From positions 3,713,001 to 3,777,000 of the forward strand of contig NZ_CP147518.1 in assembly GCF_037201965.1 (NCBI RefSeq): DNA of 64,000 bases. Direction: 5' to 3'. A program made the position numbers and the translations under genes. Position 1 is the stretch's first letter, and each line of letters starts with the position of its first letter. Shown here one piece after another: positions 24,783 to 32,268 of this stretch. The notes below the pieces were generated by a model that was given only the letters and a program-made list of their open reading frames with translations, did not search any database and had not been told where the DNA came from. Source of the DNA: Spirosoma sp. SC4-14 (GTDB taxonomy: Bacteria > Bacteroidota > Bacteroidia > Cytophagales > Spirosomataceae).

Positions 24783-27122
24783 TTACTGCCCGTTTTTTTC
24801 TAATTCGGTCAGTGTCCAGGGCGAGGTTCGCTGGGCAGTTTCCTGACGGAGTCTGGCGACTTCACTCGTGCTAATCATGGGAAGAGTCCGACGACCGAAT
24901 GTTCCGCCGACCCGTACGGCTGGAGGAGTCGTTGGAGTGGCAGGTCGGTTATTGGTCTGACCGGTGGAGCGCCCTGGCGGTGGGAAAACGGGCGTGCCGA
25001 ATTCGAACCGGATATAGTTAGCGACAGAAGCAATCCATTCATCGTTATTTTCGGCCATTGAGGGCATCAGGGTTGGGTAGGATTTGCCGTCGATAGGGCC
25101 GGATAATCCTTTTAATAGAATGTTGAGTAGCAGATCCTTGTCTGCCAGATGTTTCGATCCGGCAATTGGGGGCGCTACCTGACTGGCTAATCCTTTGCCA
25201 TCGGTTCCGTGGCAGGATGAGCACAGTGATTTGAAAATTTCGGCACCTTTCAGCACTGATGCCCGATCGGCCGCCGATAGAATGCCCAGTTTGTTACCAT
25301 AGCGCTTGAAATCGTTGTTTTTCTGGATGCTGGCTTCAACGGCGGTAATCATCATGTTGTCGGTATTTTGGGCCAGTAATTCCTCTACAACCGTTTTTGC
25401 TTTCGGGGAGTCGCTCATATGCATAGATTCCAGAACCTGAATCCGTACATCGGTGCTCGGATCGTTCTTCAGGCTGGCTACCTGGCCGATAAGCACTTCA
25501 TCATTTTTCTTCAGATAGGGTTCGCTAATCCACACTGCCGTCCGGCGTACCTGGGCATCATCGTCTTTTAGGGCTGCATTTAGCGTTGCCACATCAATGG
25601 CATCGAGACCTTCCAGCGTCCAGAGGGCATGAATGCGGGCTAATACGCTGGTTTTATTTTGTGCACCCGTCGCAATCTGTTTTAGAGCAGGTACCACCGA
25701 TTTGTCGCCTAACACGATCAGTTGGCGCTGCGCGTTATCGCGCCACCAGCCGTTTGGGTGGTCAAGGTAAGCCACCAGCTGGCTGGCCGTTTCATTCAGC
25801 ATATGTGGTTTGGGGCTGGGTTTGGCCCCATCCTGAACGAGCCGCCAGATTCGCCCGTGCTGAATATGCTTGTCTAGCCCCAACCGTTCGATCTGCGGAC
25901 GAATCCAGCTTCCTTTGGGGGTCCATTGCGATTCCTGAATAATACCCCGGTTCATATCCACGATATACAAGTTACCATCTGGACCCGTGTAGGTGTTGAC
26001 CGGACGGAAATTGAAATCCGACGATGCAATGAATTCCTGCTCTTTATACACATTTTCGAGTTGGGTTTTTCCCTGCCGATGCAGCACGTGGGCGCGACGG
26101 ATAATCCGGGCTACGGGTTCACAAATCAGGTAGTCGCCAACCAGATCGGTCGGGAGTTTGTCACCCCTGTAGATGGACTGACCGCAACCGGCCGTGAAAT
26201 GATTCAGTGTACTGTCGGGACGTAAGCGTTTGGGGCCGCCCTGGGCATCCGGATTCGCGATAATCGACCAGACGGGGGCAAACGTTTCTTCATCGTAGGC
26301 ATCAGCCAGTTCCAGTGCCCCATATTTTGGGTTGATCTGGAAACCAGACCCCGCATTTTCGCCACCACCCCGGCTAAAGAAGAGCCGCCCATAGTTGTCG
26401 TGCGTTAAGCCCCACTGCCCGTTGGAACCGCTGGACAGCGAATCGACCCGAATACTACCGTTGGTATACCGAAACCGAACCGGATCAACTGTTACATAAA
26501 TCCAGTTGTCGAGATTCCAGTCGAGGCCACTGCGCTGGTGTTCGAGGTTGCCGGGCGCTTTGCGGTCAACATGGTAAATCCGTTTTTTATCGTCGGCTAC
26601 ACCATCACCGTTTGTGTCTCTGTAGCGCCAAAGATCGTACGTATCTGTTTCATTGACAATAAGTTCGTGGTTGACACACAGCAACATTCGGGGTAACAGC
26701 AGTTTGTTGATGAAAACAGAACTTTTGTCCATTTTTCCATCCCCGTTGGTATCTTCCAGCAACATCACCCGACTCACCGGTTCGTGTTCGCCGGTGGCAT
26801 CGGCATCCTGCATGTACGTATCCATTTCGGCAACATACATACGGGCATTTCCATCCCAGGCAATGGCTACCGGCTCGTGAATCATTGGCTCGCTTGCTAC
26901 CAATTCCATATGATATCCGGTCGGTACCCGAAACGATTGCAGGCTTTGCTCCGGTGTTAATTGGGCTGGATTTGCAATCGGATTAATAGTTGGCTTCGGT
27001 TCTAAACCCCCATTTGTCGATGACGCTGTTTGCTGGGTTTGCGCCGTTTGTTTTGACACTGTGCATGTAACAGCCAGAGCCGAAAGAAGAAGGAGCGTTG
27101 CTGGCCATGTATTTTTTTTCAT
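24783..27122 (-). CDS. Secreted beta-propeller dehydrogenase with HEAT repeats and cytochrome c domain
   Basis: 779 residues with an N-terminal export signal (possibly lipidated, AVTC near residue 20). Residues about 60-410 form a membrane-bound-dehydrogenase-type beta-propeller (VPTGYHMELVASEP, DTNGDGKMDKSSVF, SGLDWNLDNWIYV). Residues about 440-590 resemble HEAT/PBS-lyase repeats, and about 610-700 are a cytochrome c domain with CSSCHGTDGKG and a later Met. Such three-part proteins are common in Planctomycetes and Bacteroidota and are thought to oxidise sugars or related substrates; no specific substrate is known. A similar dehydrogenase follows upstream at 27538-30495. Confidence 0.85.
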   Translation of the reverse strand: MKKNTWPATLLLLSALAVTCTVSKQTAQTQQTASSTNGGLEPKPTINPIANPAQLTPEQSLQSFRVPTGYHMELVASEPMIHEPVAIAWDGNARMYVAEMDTYMQDADATGEHEPVSRVMLLEDTNGDGKMDKSSVFINKLLLPRMLLCVNHELIVNETDTYDLWRYRDTNGDGVADDKKRIYHVDRKAPGNLEHQRSGLDWNLDNWIYVTVDPVRFRYTNGSIRVDSLSSGSNGQWGLTHDNYGRLFFSRGGGENAGSGFQINPKYGALELADAYDEETFAPVWSIIANPDAQGGPKRLRPDSTLNHFTAGCGQSIYRGDKLPTDLVGDYLICEPVARIIRRAHVLHRQGKTQLENVYKEQEFIASSDFNFRPVNTYTGPDGNLYIVDMNRGIIQESQWTPKGSWIRPQIERLGLDKHIQHGRIWRLVQDGAKPSPKPHMLNETASQLVAYLDHPNGWWRDNAQRQLIVLGDKSVVPALKQIATGAQNKTSVLARIHALWTLEGLDAIDVATLNAALKDDDAQVRRTAVWISEPYLKKNDEVLIGQVASLKNDPSTDVRIQVLESMHMSDSPKAKTVVEELLAQNTDNMMITAVEASIQKNNDFKRYGNKLGILSAADRASVLKGAEIFKSLCSSCHGTDGKGLASQVAPPIAGSKHLADKDLLLNILLKGLSGPIDGKSYPTLMPSMAENNDEWIASVANYIRFEFGTPVFPPPGRSTGQTNNRPATPTTPPAVRVGGTFGRRTLPMISTSEVARLRQETAQRTSPWTLTELEKNGQ

Positions 27123-27537
27123 AGGAAGGGACTTGGGTTATAGTATGCGGTTTATGGTTGTTCAATAGATTGAGTTTATGCTCCTGACAGGACGATTGAG
27201 CTACATCAACTTGTCTTTCCTTTCGGGGCTGGGGTAATGGTAGTCCAATAAATTTGGTTAAAACCCGATGGAACTGGAGCACTCAACAGCCCAACCGAAA
27301 ACCGGATATCGAACCGAATTCAGCGTTTATGTTTGTAGTTTCATAAGTCGTGAGCGTGGTGCTTTTTACTCTATTTGATGCACTATTTAATCTGGTTTTT
27401 ATCCTACAGTTAGCACGTAGGAAACTACCTCTTGTCGGCTTCGGGAAGTTTCGTTACGTGATGGACTGGCATACAAAAAGCCATTGTGAACGTATCTCAC
27501 AATGGCTTTTTGTAGAAATGAACGATCTGTAATGAAT
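27123..27537. other. Intergenic region between two dehydrogenase genes
   Basis: 415 bp. It holds an 18-bp inverted repeat (27472-27514) that probably terminates the 985-residue gene, and a plus-strand TATGTTTG box (27328-27335). The leader of the 779-residue gene has no recognisable -7 box. Confidence 0.4.
27472..27514 (-). terminator. Bidirectional terminator downstream of the PQQ-type dehydrogenase
   Basis: Perfect 18-bp arms (27472-27489, 27497-27514) and a 7-nt loop. Each arm contains a run of five A or T, so a U-run forms in either direction. Confidence 0.75.
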
Positions 27538-30495
27538 TTACTTTTGATTGCTGGCCTGTTCCTTTTCCTGATCCATAAACTTGATCGTGGAGAACGACAG
27601 CAGTGGCTGAATGGATTTTGCCTGATCGTTTTTGAAAATGAAATAAAGATCATGAACGCCGTTCTGAGCTTTCAGCGAAATAAAAACGGGTGGGCGGGCA
27701 AACGGGTTGAAACCTGCACCGGGTTTGGCCGTTGCTGGTTTATTGCCGGGAGCACCGCCCGACGACGAAGCTACACCATTTGCCCCCGCTTTTGCGTTCG
27801 ATTCCATCTGAGCCATAAGCTTAGCTATGTCCACTTCGGGAGCCAGTTCCACCGTCGTTTGACCGATGATTGGTCCCGTTGGAGAACCGATCCGCACTTC
27901 AATTGTTCCACCGGCACTACCTTCGCGACGCTGGGCGGCTGCGTTCAGTTCCAGTTGTTTGATACCCGTCAGGTCCAGCTTCTGAAATGCGATGTAACTA
28001 TTATTGTACGGAATCACGTTTTCGCCTTTGCCCATTCCTTTCGCTTTAATGTCGGCTCCGTGCACAACCTGGGCCGACGACGCATCGAGCTGCGGACTGT
28101 GCAATACGAGCAGTTGTTCGGTCGTTTGAGCCGGAACTTCTTTGCTCCCTTTGGTGGCGGCAGCCCCACGGTCAGTATAAGCCGCCCGGATCAGAACGGA
28201 ACCTTTGCCATTGTCGCCTTCTGGAAGTTTAAGTGCGTATGTTCCTGCCAGTGGCAGGCTGCTATAGGTTTTATCGTTAACGTGCAAAATGTACTGAACC
28301 AGCGTACTGGCATCGACTACCGACATGGCCGGATGCCCTGGCATGGCCACATCGCCCCAGACCCCAACGCCACCCTGTCTGATTTTGGCAACCAGACGAT
28401 CAGGCGCACCTGCATCGCCTTTATATTTGGTGGCAATGGCCGTGAAAGCAGGACCTACCGATTTTGTGCTGATCTGATGACATACTTTGCAATCGCTCTG
28501 ATTGATGAGCGTATGAGCAACGGCAAACTGCGTTGAGGCATCAACGCTACGCTGAGTCTGCATCACTTCGGCATAATCGAATCCTTCAGAAGTATAGTCG
28601 ATGCTCATGGCTACACGTGCCGCAGGTATTTTGCCATTGGCCAGGCTGCCGTCTTCCTTATCGTCGACCTGAACCGTGTACTGAATAGGTTGATCGGGAA
28701 AGAAGAAAGTTCGGTTGCCCGTTAGGTTGACCGAAACCGTTGGGGGAGCATTCCCGGCAATGATTTTTACGGACTGACTATTAGTGGCACCCTGTGGATC
28801 GCTTACCGTAAGTGTCGCCGTATAGACTCCCGGCTTATCGAAGGTAACGGCTGGGTTGGCGGTAGAAAAAAACCGTGGTGCTGTACCGGGCGACGTAACT
28901 TTCCACTGATAGCTTAGTTTATCGCCGTCGTTATCCTTGCTACCGTCAGCAAGTAAGGTGAGCTGTAAGGGAATTGGGCCACCCTGTTTGCTTGCCAACG
29001 CCTGAACAATCGGTTTGCGGTTTCCGCCATTATATTCGATGCGAACCAATCGTGAATTATCACTCCTGCGAAACCAGTTGCTGCCATATTCCAGAACGTA
29101 CATATCGCCGTCGGGACCAAATTTCATATCAATCGGTTCAACGGGGTGGTAGCTGGGGAGAAATCGCTCCATCGATTTGTAGTTCCCATCGGCATCCATT
29201 GTGATGGCCATGATCCAGCCCCGCGAAAAATCAGTGACTATCCATTTGCCTTCATAATAAGCAGGCCAGGGGCGTTTGGCACCTTTGAAATCGGCCTGAT
29301 GATAAATAGGGCCACCCGTAGCCGATCGCGATCCAGTGCCCACCAGCGGAAATTCTTCCGAAACGGCATACGGATAGTAGATGAACGAGGGCGCTACGGG
29401 CGGTAATTCTTTCAGGCCAGTGTTGTTCGGTGAGTTGTTAACGATGTGATCCGGGTCTTTTTTGTCGAGCGGCTTTTTGTTCTCATAGTCATAGACCGGA
29501 AAAGCCTGCCTGTTACCGACAAACCACGGCCAGCCGAAGTTGCCCGGTTTGCGCGCCTGGTTTAGCTCGTCGTAGCCACGTGGTCCAATCTCTGAATCGG
29601 CCGTGGCATCAGGACCTATCTCGCCCCAGTAGATATAACCCGTTTTGCTGTCGAGCGAAATACGCCAGGGGTTCCGGTGGCCCATCGAATAAATTTCCGG
29701 GCGGGTAAGCCCCCCGTCCCCCGAAGGGGGTGGATTTACCGCAGACCAGCCTCTGGTTTCCCCTTTGGGGGCGGAGGGGGCCTGAAAAAGATTCCCGTCT
29801 GGAATGGTATAAGTGCCATTGGTTTCAGGGTGAATCCGGAGAATCTTGCCGCGTAAATCGTTCGTGTTTCCAGCGTGCCCCTGATCGTCCCAACTACTGC
29901 GGCCGGGTCGTTCGTCGGTTTGGGCAGCTTGCTGGTTGCCCGTATTATTGCCAACGGTCAGGTACAGATTTCCAGCTCGGTCCCAGGTCATGCCGCCACC
30001 CGTATGGCAGCATACTTCACGCTGAGTGGGGACTTCCAGCAGCACTTTCTCCGACTGGATTTTGTTGTCGCGGAATTCCCAGCGGGTGAGCATATGTTTT
30101 TTCTCCGTCGGGTGCGCATAATACAGATAGAGCCAGTGATTCTGATCAAAGTGAGGGTCGAGCGATAAACCCATCAGCCCTTCTTCGGCTTCAGAAACAC
30201 GCCCTTCGGCGGAGGTATATTTGGTATTGACCGGAATTGTTGCGATCAGATCGACCGTTTTGCTGGCCGGATCATATTTTTTTACGGCGCCCTTGCGCTC
30301 GATGATAAATGCCGTGCCATCTTTCAGGACGTCAAACGCCATTGGCTCGTCGAGTTCTTCGGCTACCACTACGGGTGTAAAGCGGGTTTCGTCGGGCTTG
30401 CCGGGGGAGTCCTGTAAGGTAAACGAAGCTAGTCCAAGCAACAAAGCTGTGTTAGCCAGGACTGATAACGAAAGAGAAAAAGGTTTCAGGAGCAT
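27538..30495 (-). CDS. Secreted PQQ-type sugar dehydrogenase with PKD, cytochrome c and CBM6-like domains
   Basis: 985 residues with an N-terminal signal segment. Residues about 35-465: glucose/sorbosone dehydrogenase beta-propeller (EEGLMGLSLDP, CCHTGGGMTWDRAGNLYLTV, RPEIYSMGHRNPWRISLD). About 490-585: PKD domain. About 655-740: cytochrome c with CKVCH and GDVAMPGHP. About 780-900: CBM6-like module (IAFQKLDLTGIKQLEL), then a Gly/Ala/Pro linker and final strand. Residues ~237-264 (APSAPKGETRGW...GDGGLTR) interrupt a conserved propeller loop and are encoded by a palindromic repeat (29708-29783). Likely oxidises a sugar in the periplasm; substrate unknown. Confidence 0.88.
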   Translation of the reverse strand: MLLKPFSLSLSVLANTALLLGLASFTLQDSPGKPDETRFTPVVVAEELDEPMAFDVLKDGTAFIIERKGAVKKYDPASKTVDLIATIPVNTKYTSAEGRVSEAEEGLMGLSLDPHFDQNHWLYLYYAHPTEKKHMLTRWEFRDNKIQSEKVLLEVPTQREVCCHTGGGMTWDRAGNLYLTVGNNTGNQQAAQTDERPGRSSWDDQGHAGNTNDLRGKILRIHPETNGTYTIPDGNLFQAPSAPKGETRGWSAVNPPPSGDGGLTRPEIYSMGHRNPWRISLDSKTGYIYWGEIGPDATADSEIGPRGYDELNQARKPGNFGWPWFVGNRQAFPVYDYENKKPLDKKDPDHIVNNSPNNTGLKELPPVAPSFIYYPYAVSEEFPLVGTGSRSATGGPIYHQADFKGAKRPWPAYYEGKWIVTDFSRGWIMAITMDADGNYKSMERFLPSYHPVEPIDMKFGPDGDMYVLEYGSNWFRRSDNSRLVRIEYNGGNRKPIVQALASKQGGPIPLQLTLLADGSKDNDGDKLSYQWKVTSPGTAPRFFSTANPAVTFDKPGVYTATLTVSDPQGATNSQSVKIIAGNAPPTVSVNLTGNRTFFFPDQPIQYTVQVDDKEDGSLANGKIPAARVAMSIDYTSEGFDYAEVMQTQRSVDASTQFAVAHTLINQSDCKVCHQISTKSVGPAFTAIATKYKGDAGAPDRLVAKIRQGGVGVWGDVAMPGHPAMSVVDASTLVQYILHVNDKTYSSLPLAGTYALKLPEGDNGKGSVLIRAAYTDRGAAATKGSKEVPAQTTEQLLVLHSPQLDASSAQVVHGADIKAKGMGKGENVIPYNNSYIAFQKLDLTGIKQLELNAAAQRREGSAGGTIEVRIGSPTGPIIGQTTVELAPEVDIAKLMAQMESNAKAGANGVASSSGGAPGNKPATAKPGAGFNPFARPPVFISLKAQNGVHDLYFIFKNDQAKSIQPLLSFSTIKFMDQEKEQASNQK
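29708..29783. repeat. Palindromic multi-hairpin element inserted in frame in the dehydrogenase gene
   Basis: A 76-bp G/C-rich block with near-complementary ends (about 22 nt, two small bulges). It contains three internal hairpins: CCCCC-GAA-GGGGG (near 29718-29730), ACCAG-CCT-CTGGT (29745-29757) and CCCC-TTT-GGGG (near 29760-29770). Its layout matches the intergenic element at 3633-3686. It has no stop codon in the coding frame and adds about 25 residues. Confidence 0.7.
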
Positions 30496-30537
30496 ACGAA
30501 TGAGTTAGGCGAGTTGAGTTAACAGGGAAGGTCAGAA

Positions 30538-30587
30538 ATGATTCATAAAATGAGGTAGGTTTTAGCCTACCTCATTTTATGAATCAT
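30538..30587 (-). terminator. Perfect 22-bp inverted repeat after the isomerase stop codon
   Basis: Arms 30538-30559 and 30566-30587 pair perfectly over 22 bp with a 6-nt loop. The right arm ends in the TGA stop of the TIM-barrel gene, between it and the start of the 985-residue dehydrogenase gene 43 nt downstream. Confidence 0.8.
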
Positions 30588-31555
30588 CAGGCCAGAATTT
30601 TTGTCAGATTCGTATAGCTCGTTGTGATGCTTTCAATAGGCGTAGCGGCCATGTCCTGCTCCACAAAGAAGTATTTCAGTCCGGCTACTTTTGCCGCAGC
30701 AAATGCCCGTTTAAAGTCGACGACGCCATTGCCCACTTCCGTAATGGTTTTGTTATCGGCCTTAATGTCTTTGATGTGCCAGAGCGGGAAGCGGCCAGGA
30801 TGTTGGTTGAAGATCTCGACCGGATCTTTACCGGCTTTGGTAGCCCAGGCCAGGTCCAATTCCATCTTCACCAGATCTTTGTCGGTTTGCGACAGAATCA
30901 GTTCATACGGCGTTTTGCCGCCCTCGACGGGGTCGAATTCGGTGGAGTGATTGTGGTAAGCAAAGCCAATCCCTGCTTTTTTACAGGCTTCGCCCGTTTT
31001 CTGGAATACCTCGATCGATTTCTGAATTTCGTCCAGCGTGGCAACGGGTGTGCTTGCACAGACCAGATAGGAGAGACCTCCTTCAACAGCTTCGTCGACT
31101 AACTGCTGATAGTTGTCGCGTAAATTAAGTTGCGGAGGCATTTTTGAAAAATCCATCGCCGGACGCTGGGCACTACCGCCCGGTGCTTGCCCACTCGGAG
31201 GAGGTCCACCTGCTGCGGCCGGACGTGGACGGAAAGGAGCACCACCTGCATGATGGGCGCGCCAGGTCATACCCAGGTCAGCTACGAGTTTTTTGAATTC
31301 TTTGGCCGTGTAGCCATAATATCCGCCCCGCAGGTTGAAAGCCGATTCAATTTCCTTGTAACCAACAGCCGCCACTTTCTCTAAAGTGCCTTTCGGGTCT
31401 TCGTTCATTGGGCGGAAAAGGGTAAATAGCTGAAGTCCGATAGGTCGCGTAGGGGCACCCGCCAGTAAATCGCTGGCATGGGCGAGTTGAGGAAGCGCCA
31501 GACCGCCGATAGCAAGGGCGCTGGCATCGCGAAGAAAATGTCTTCTGGATATCAT
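30587..31555 (-). CDS. Exported sugar phosphate isomerase/epimerase-like TIM-barrel protein
   Basis: 322 residues with a twin-arginine-type signal (MISRRHFLRDASALAIGG) and an AP-endonuclease-2-like TIM barrel: IGLQLFTLF, YKEIESAF, YHNHSTEF with metal-ligand His/Glu, MELDLAW, HIKDIK, FVEQD. Such exported proteins are frequent in Bacteroidota and Planctomycetes next to ThuA/dehydrogenase genes, and the neighbour here is a secreted sugar dehydrogenase, so a role in periplasmic sugar conversion is likely (inference). Residues about 105-135 are an unusual Pro/Gly/Ala-rich insertion (FRPRPAAAGGPPPSGQAPGG). Confidence 0.85.
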   Translation of the reverse strand: MISRRHFLRDASALAIGGLALPQLAHASDLLAGAPTRPIGLQLFTLFRPMNEDPKGTLEKVAAVGYKEIESAFNLRGGYYGYTAKEFKKLVADLGMTWRAHHAGGAPFRPRPAAAGGPPPSGQAPGGSAQRPAMDFSKMPPQLNLRDNYQQLVDEAVEGGLSYLVCASTPVATLDEIQKSIEVFQKTGEACKKAGIGFAYHNHSTEFDPVEGGKTPYELILSQTDKDLVKMELDLAWATKAGKDPVEIFNQHPGRFPLWHIKDIKADNKTITEVGNGVVDFKRAFAAAKVAGLKYFFVEQDMAATPIESITTSYTNLTKILA

Positions 31556-31571
31556 AGGAAAGGAATAGTTT

Positions 31572-31605
31572 AAAAAAAGCCGCAGGCTGCGAACAACCTG
31601 CGGCT
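31572..31605 (-). terminator. Intrinsic terminator of the YceI gene
   Basis: On the minus strand the stem AGCCGCAGG/CCTGCGGCT (9 bp, 10-nt loop) is followed by seven T. It lies 12 nt beyond the yceI-like stop codon. Confidence 0.85.
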
Positions 31606-31616
31606 GGGAAATGAGA

Positions 31617-32213
31617 TTATTTCTTTTCGGCTACCGCGCCATCCTGCCTGGCAAATTCGCCACTGGCTTTTATTTCGACTTCATCGCTGACGACCGTTGT
31701 CGGAACCGAGCCGACGCCAAAATCGGACCGTTTCAGGGTCCCGCTGATTTTTAGACCCGCTTTGTCCTGCTTACCGCGTGGACTGTCCATCGTGACAGGA
31801 CCCGTCAGAACGGCGTCGAGCGTGACGGGTTTCGTAACGCCATGCATGGTCAGATTGCCCGCCAGCTTGTAGTTTTTACCCTCAACTTTCTTGAACGAGG
31901 TACTTTTAAAGGTAATCGTTTCAAATTTGGCAGCATCAAAAAAATCGGGACTTTTCAGATGCCCGTCGCGCCGGTCGTTATCCGTATTGATGCTATTGAC
32001 ATCGGCGGTTAATTCGACAACAGCATCGGAGAGATCAGGTTTTGCCGAGATGATTTTTGTATCGAAGGTCTTGAAATTGCCATCAACTTCCGATAGCATC
32101 AGGTGAGTAACCGTAAAGCCAACTTTGGCGTGTGACTTATCGACTGTCCAGGTTTGAGCGTTTGCGGCCGAAACAGCCAGCAGAGTGGCAACAGATAATA
32201 GAACCGACTTCAT
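31617..32213 (-). CDS. YceI-family periplasmic lipid-binding protein
   Basis: 198 residues with a signal peptide (cleavage near ANAQ, residue 20) and a full YceI domain (WTVDKSHAKVGFTVTHLMLS at the start; GNLTMHGVTKPVTLD; SDFGVG). YceI proteins are periplasmic lipocalin-like beta-barrels that bind polyisoprenoid lipids. It has its own terminator and probably its own promoter; the gene upstream is an outer-membrane beta-barrel protein. The role in this organism is unknown. Confidence 0.92.
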   Translation of the reverse strand: MKSVLLSVATLLAVSAANAQTWTVDKSHAKVGFTVTHLMLSEVDGNFKTFDTKIISAKPDLSDAVVELTADVNSINTDNDRRDGHLKSPDFFDAAKFETITFKSTSFKKVEGKNYKLAGNLTMHGVTKPVTLDAVLTGPVTMDSPRGKQDKAGLKISGTLKRSDFGVGSVPTTVVSDEVEIKASGEFARQDGAVAEKK

Positions 32214-32268
32214 GGTTATGTTACGTTAACAGGTTAAAACAAACTATTGGATAAAATTTTAGAAGCTA

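Noticed and set aside
27350-27532. Possible 60-codon small membrane protein starting at GTG, following a TATGTTTG box
   Set aside because: The last third is encoded by the strong terminator hairpin at 27472-27514, so the frame is more likely chance.
27502-28536. A 344-codon open frame on the plus strand opposite the PQQ-type dehydrogenase gene
   Set aside because: It is antisense to a well-supported multi-domain protein. Its translation is rich in Cys, Arg and Phe without domain structure, as expected for a shadow frame.
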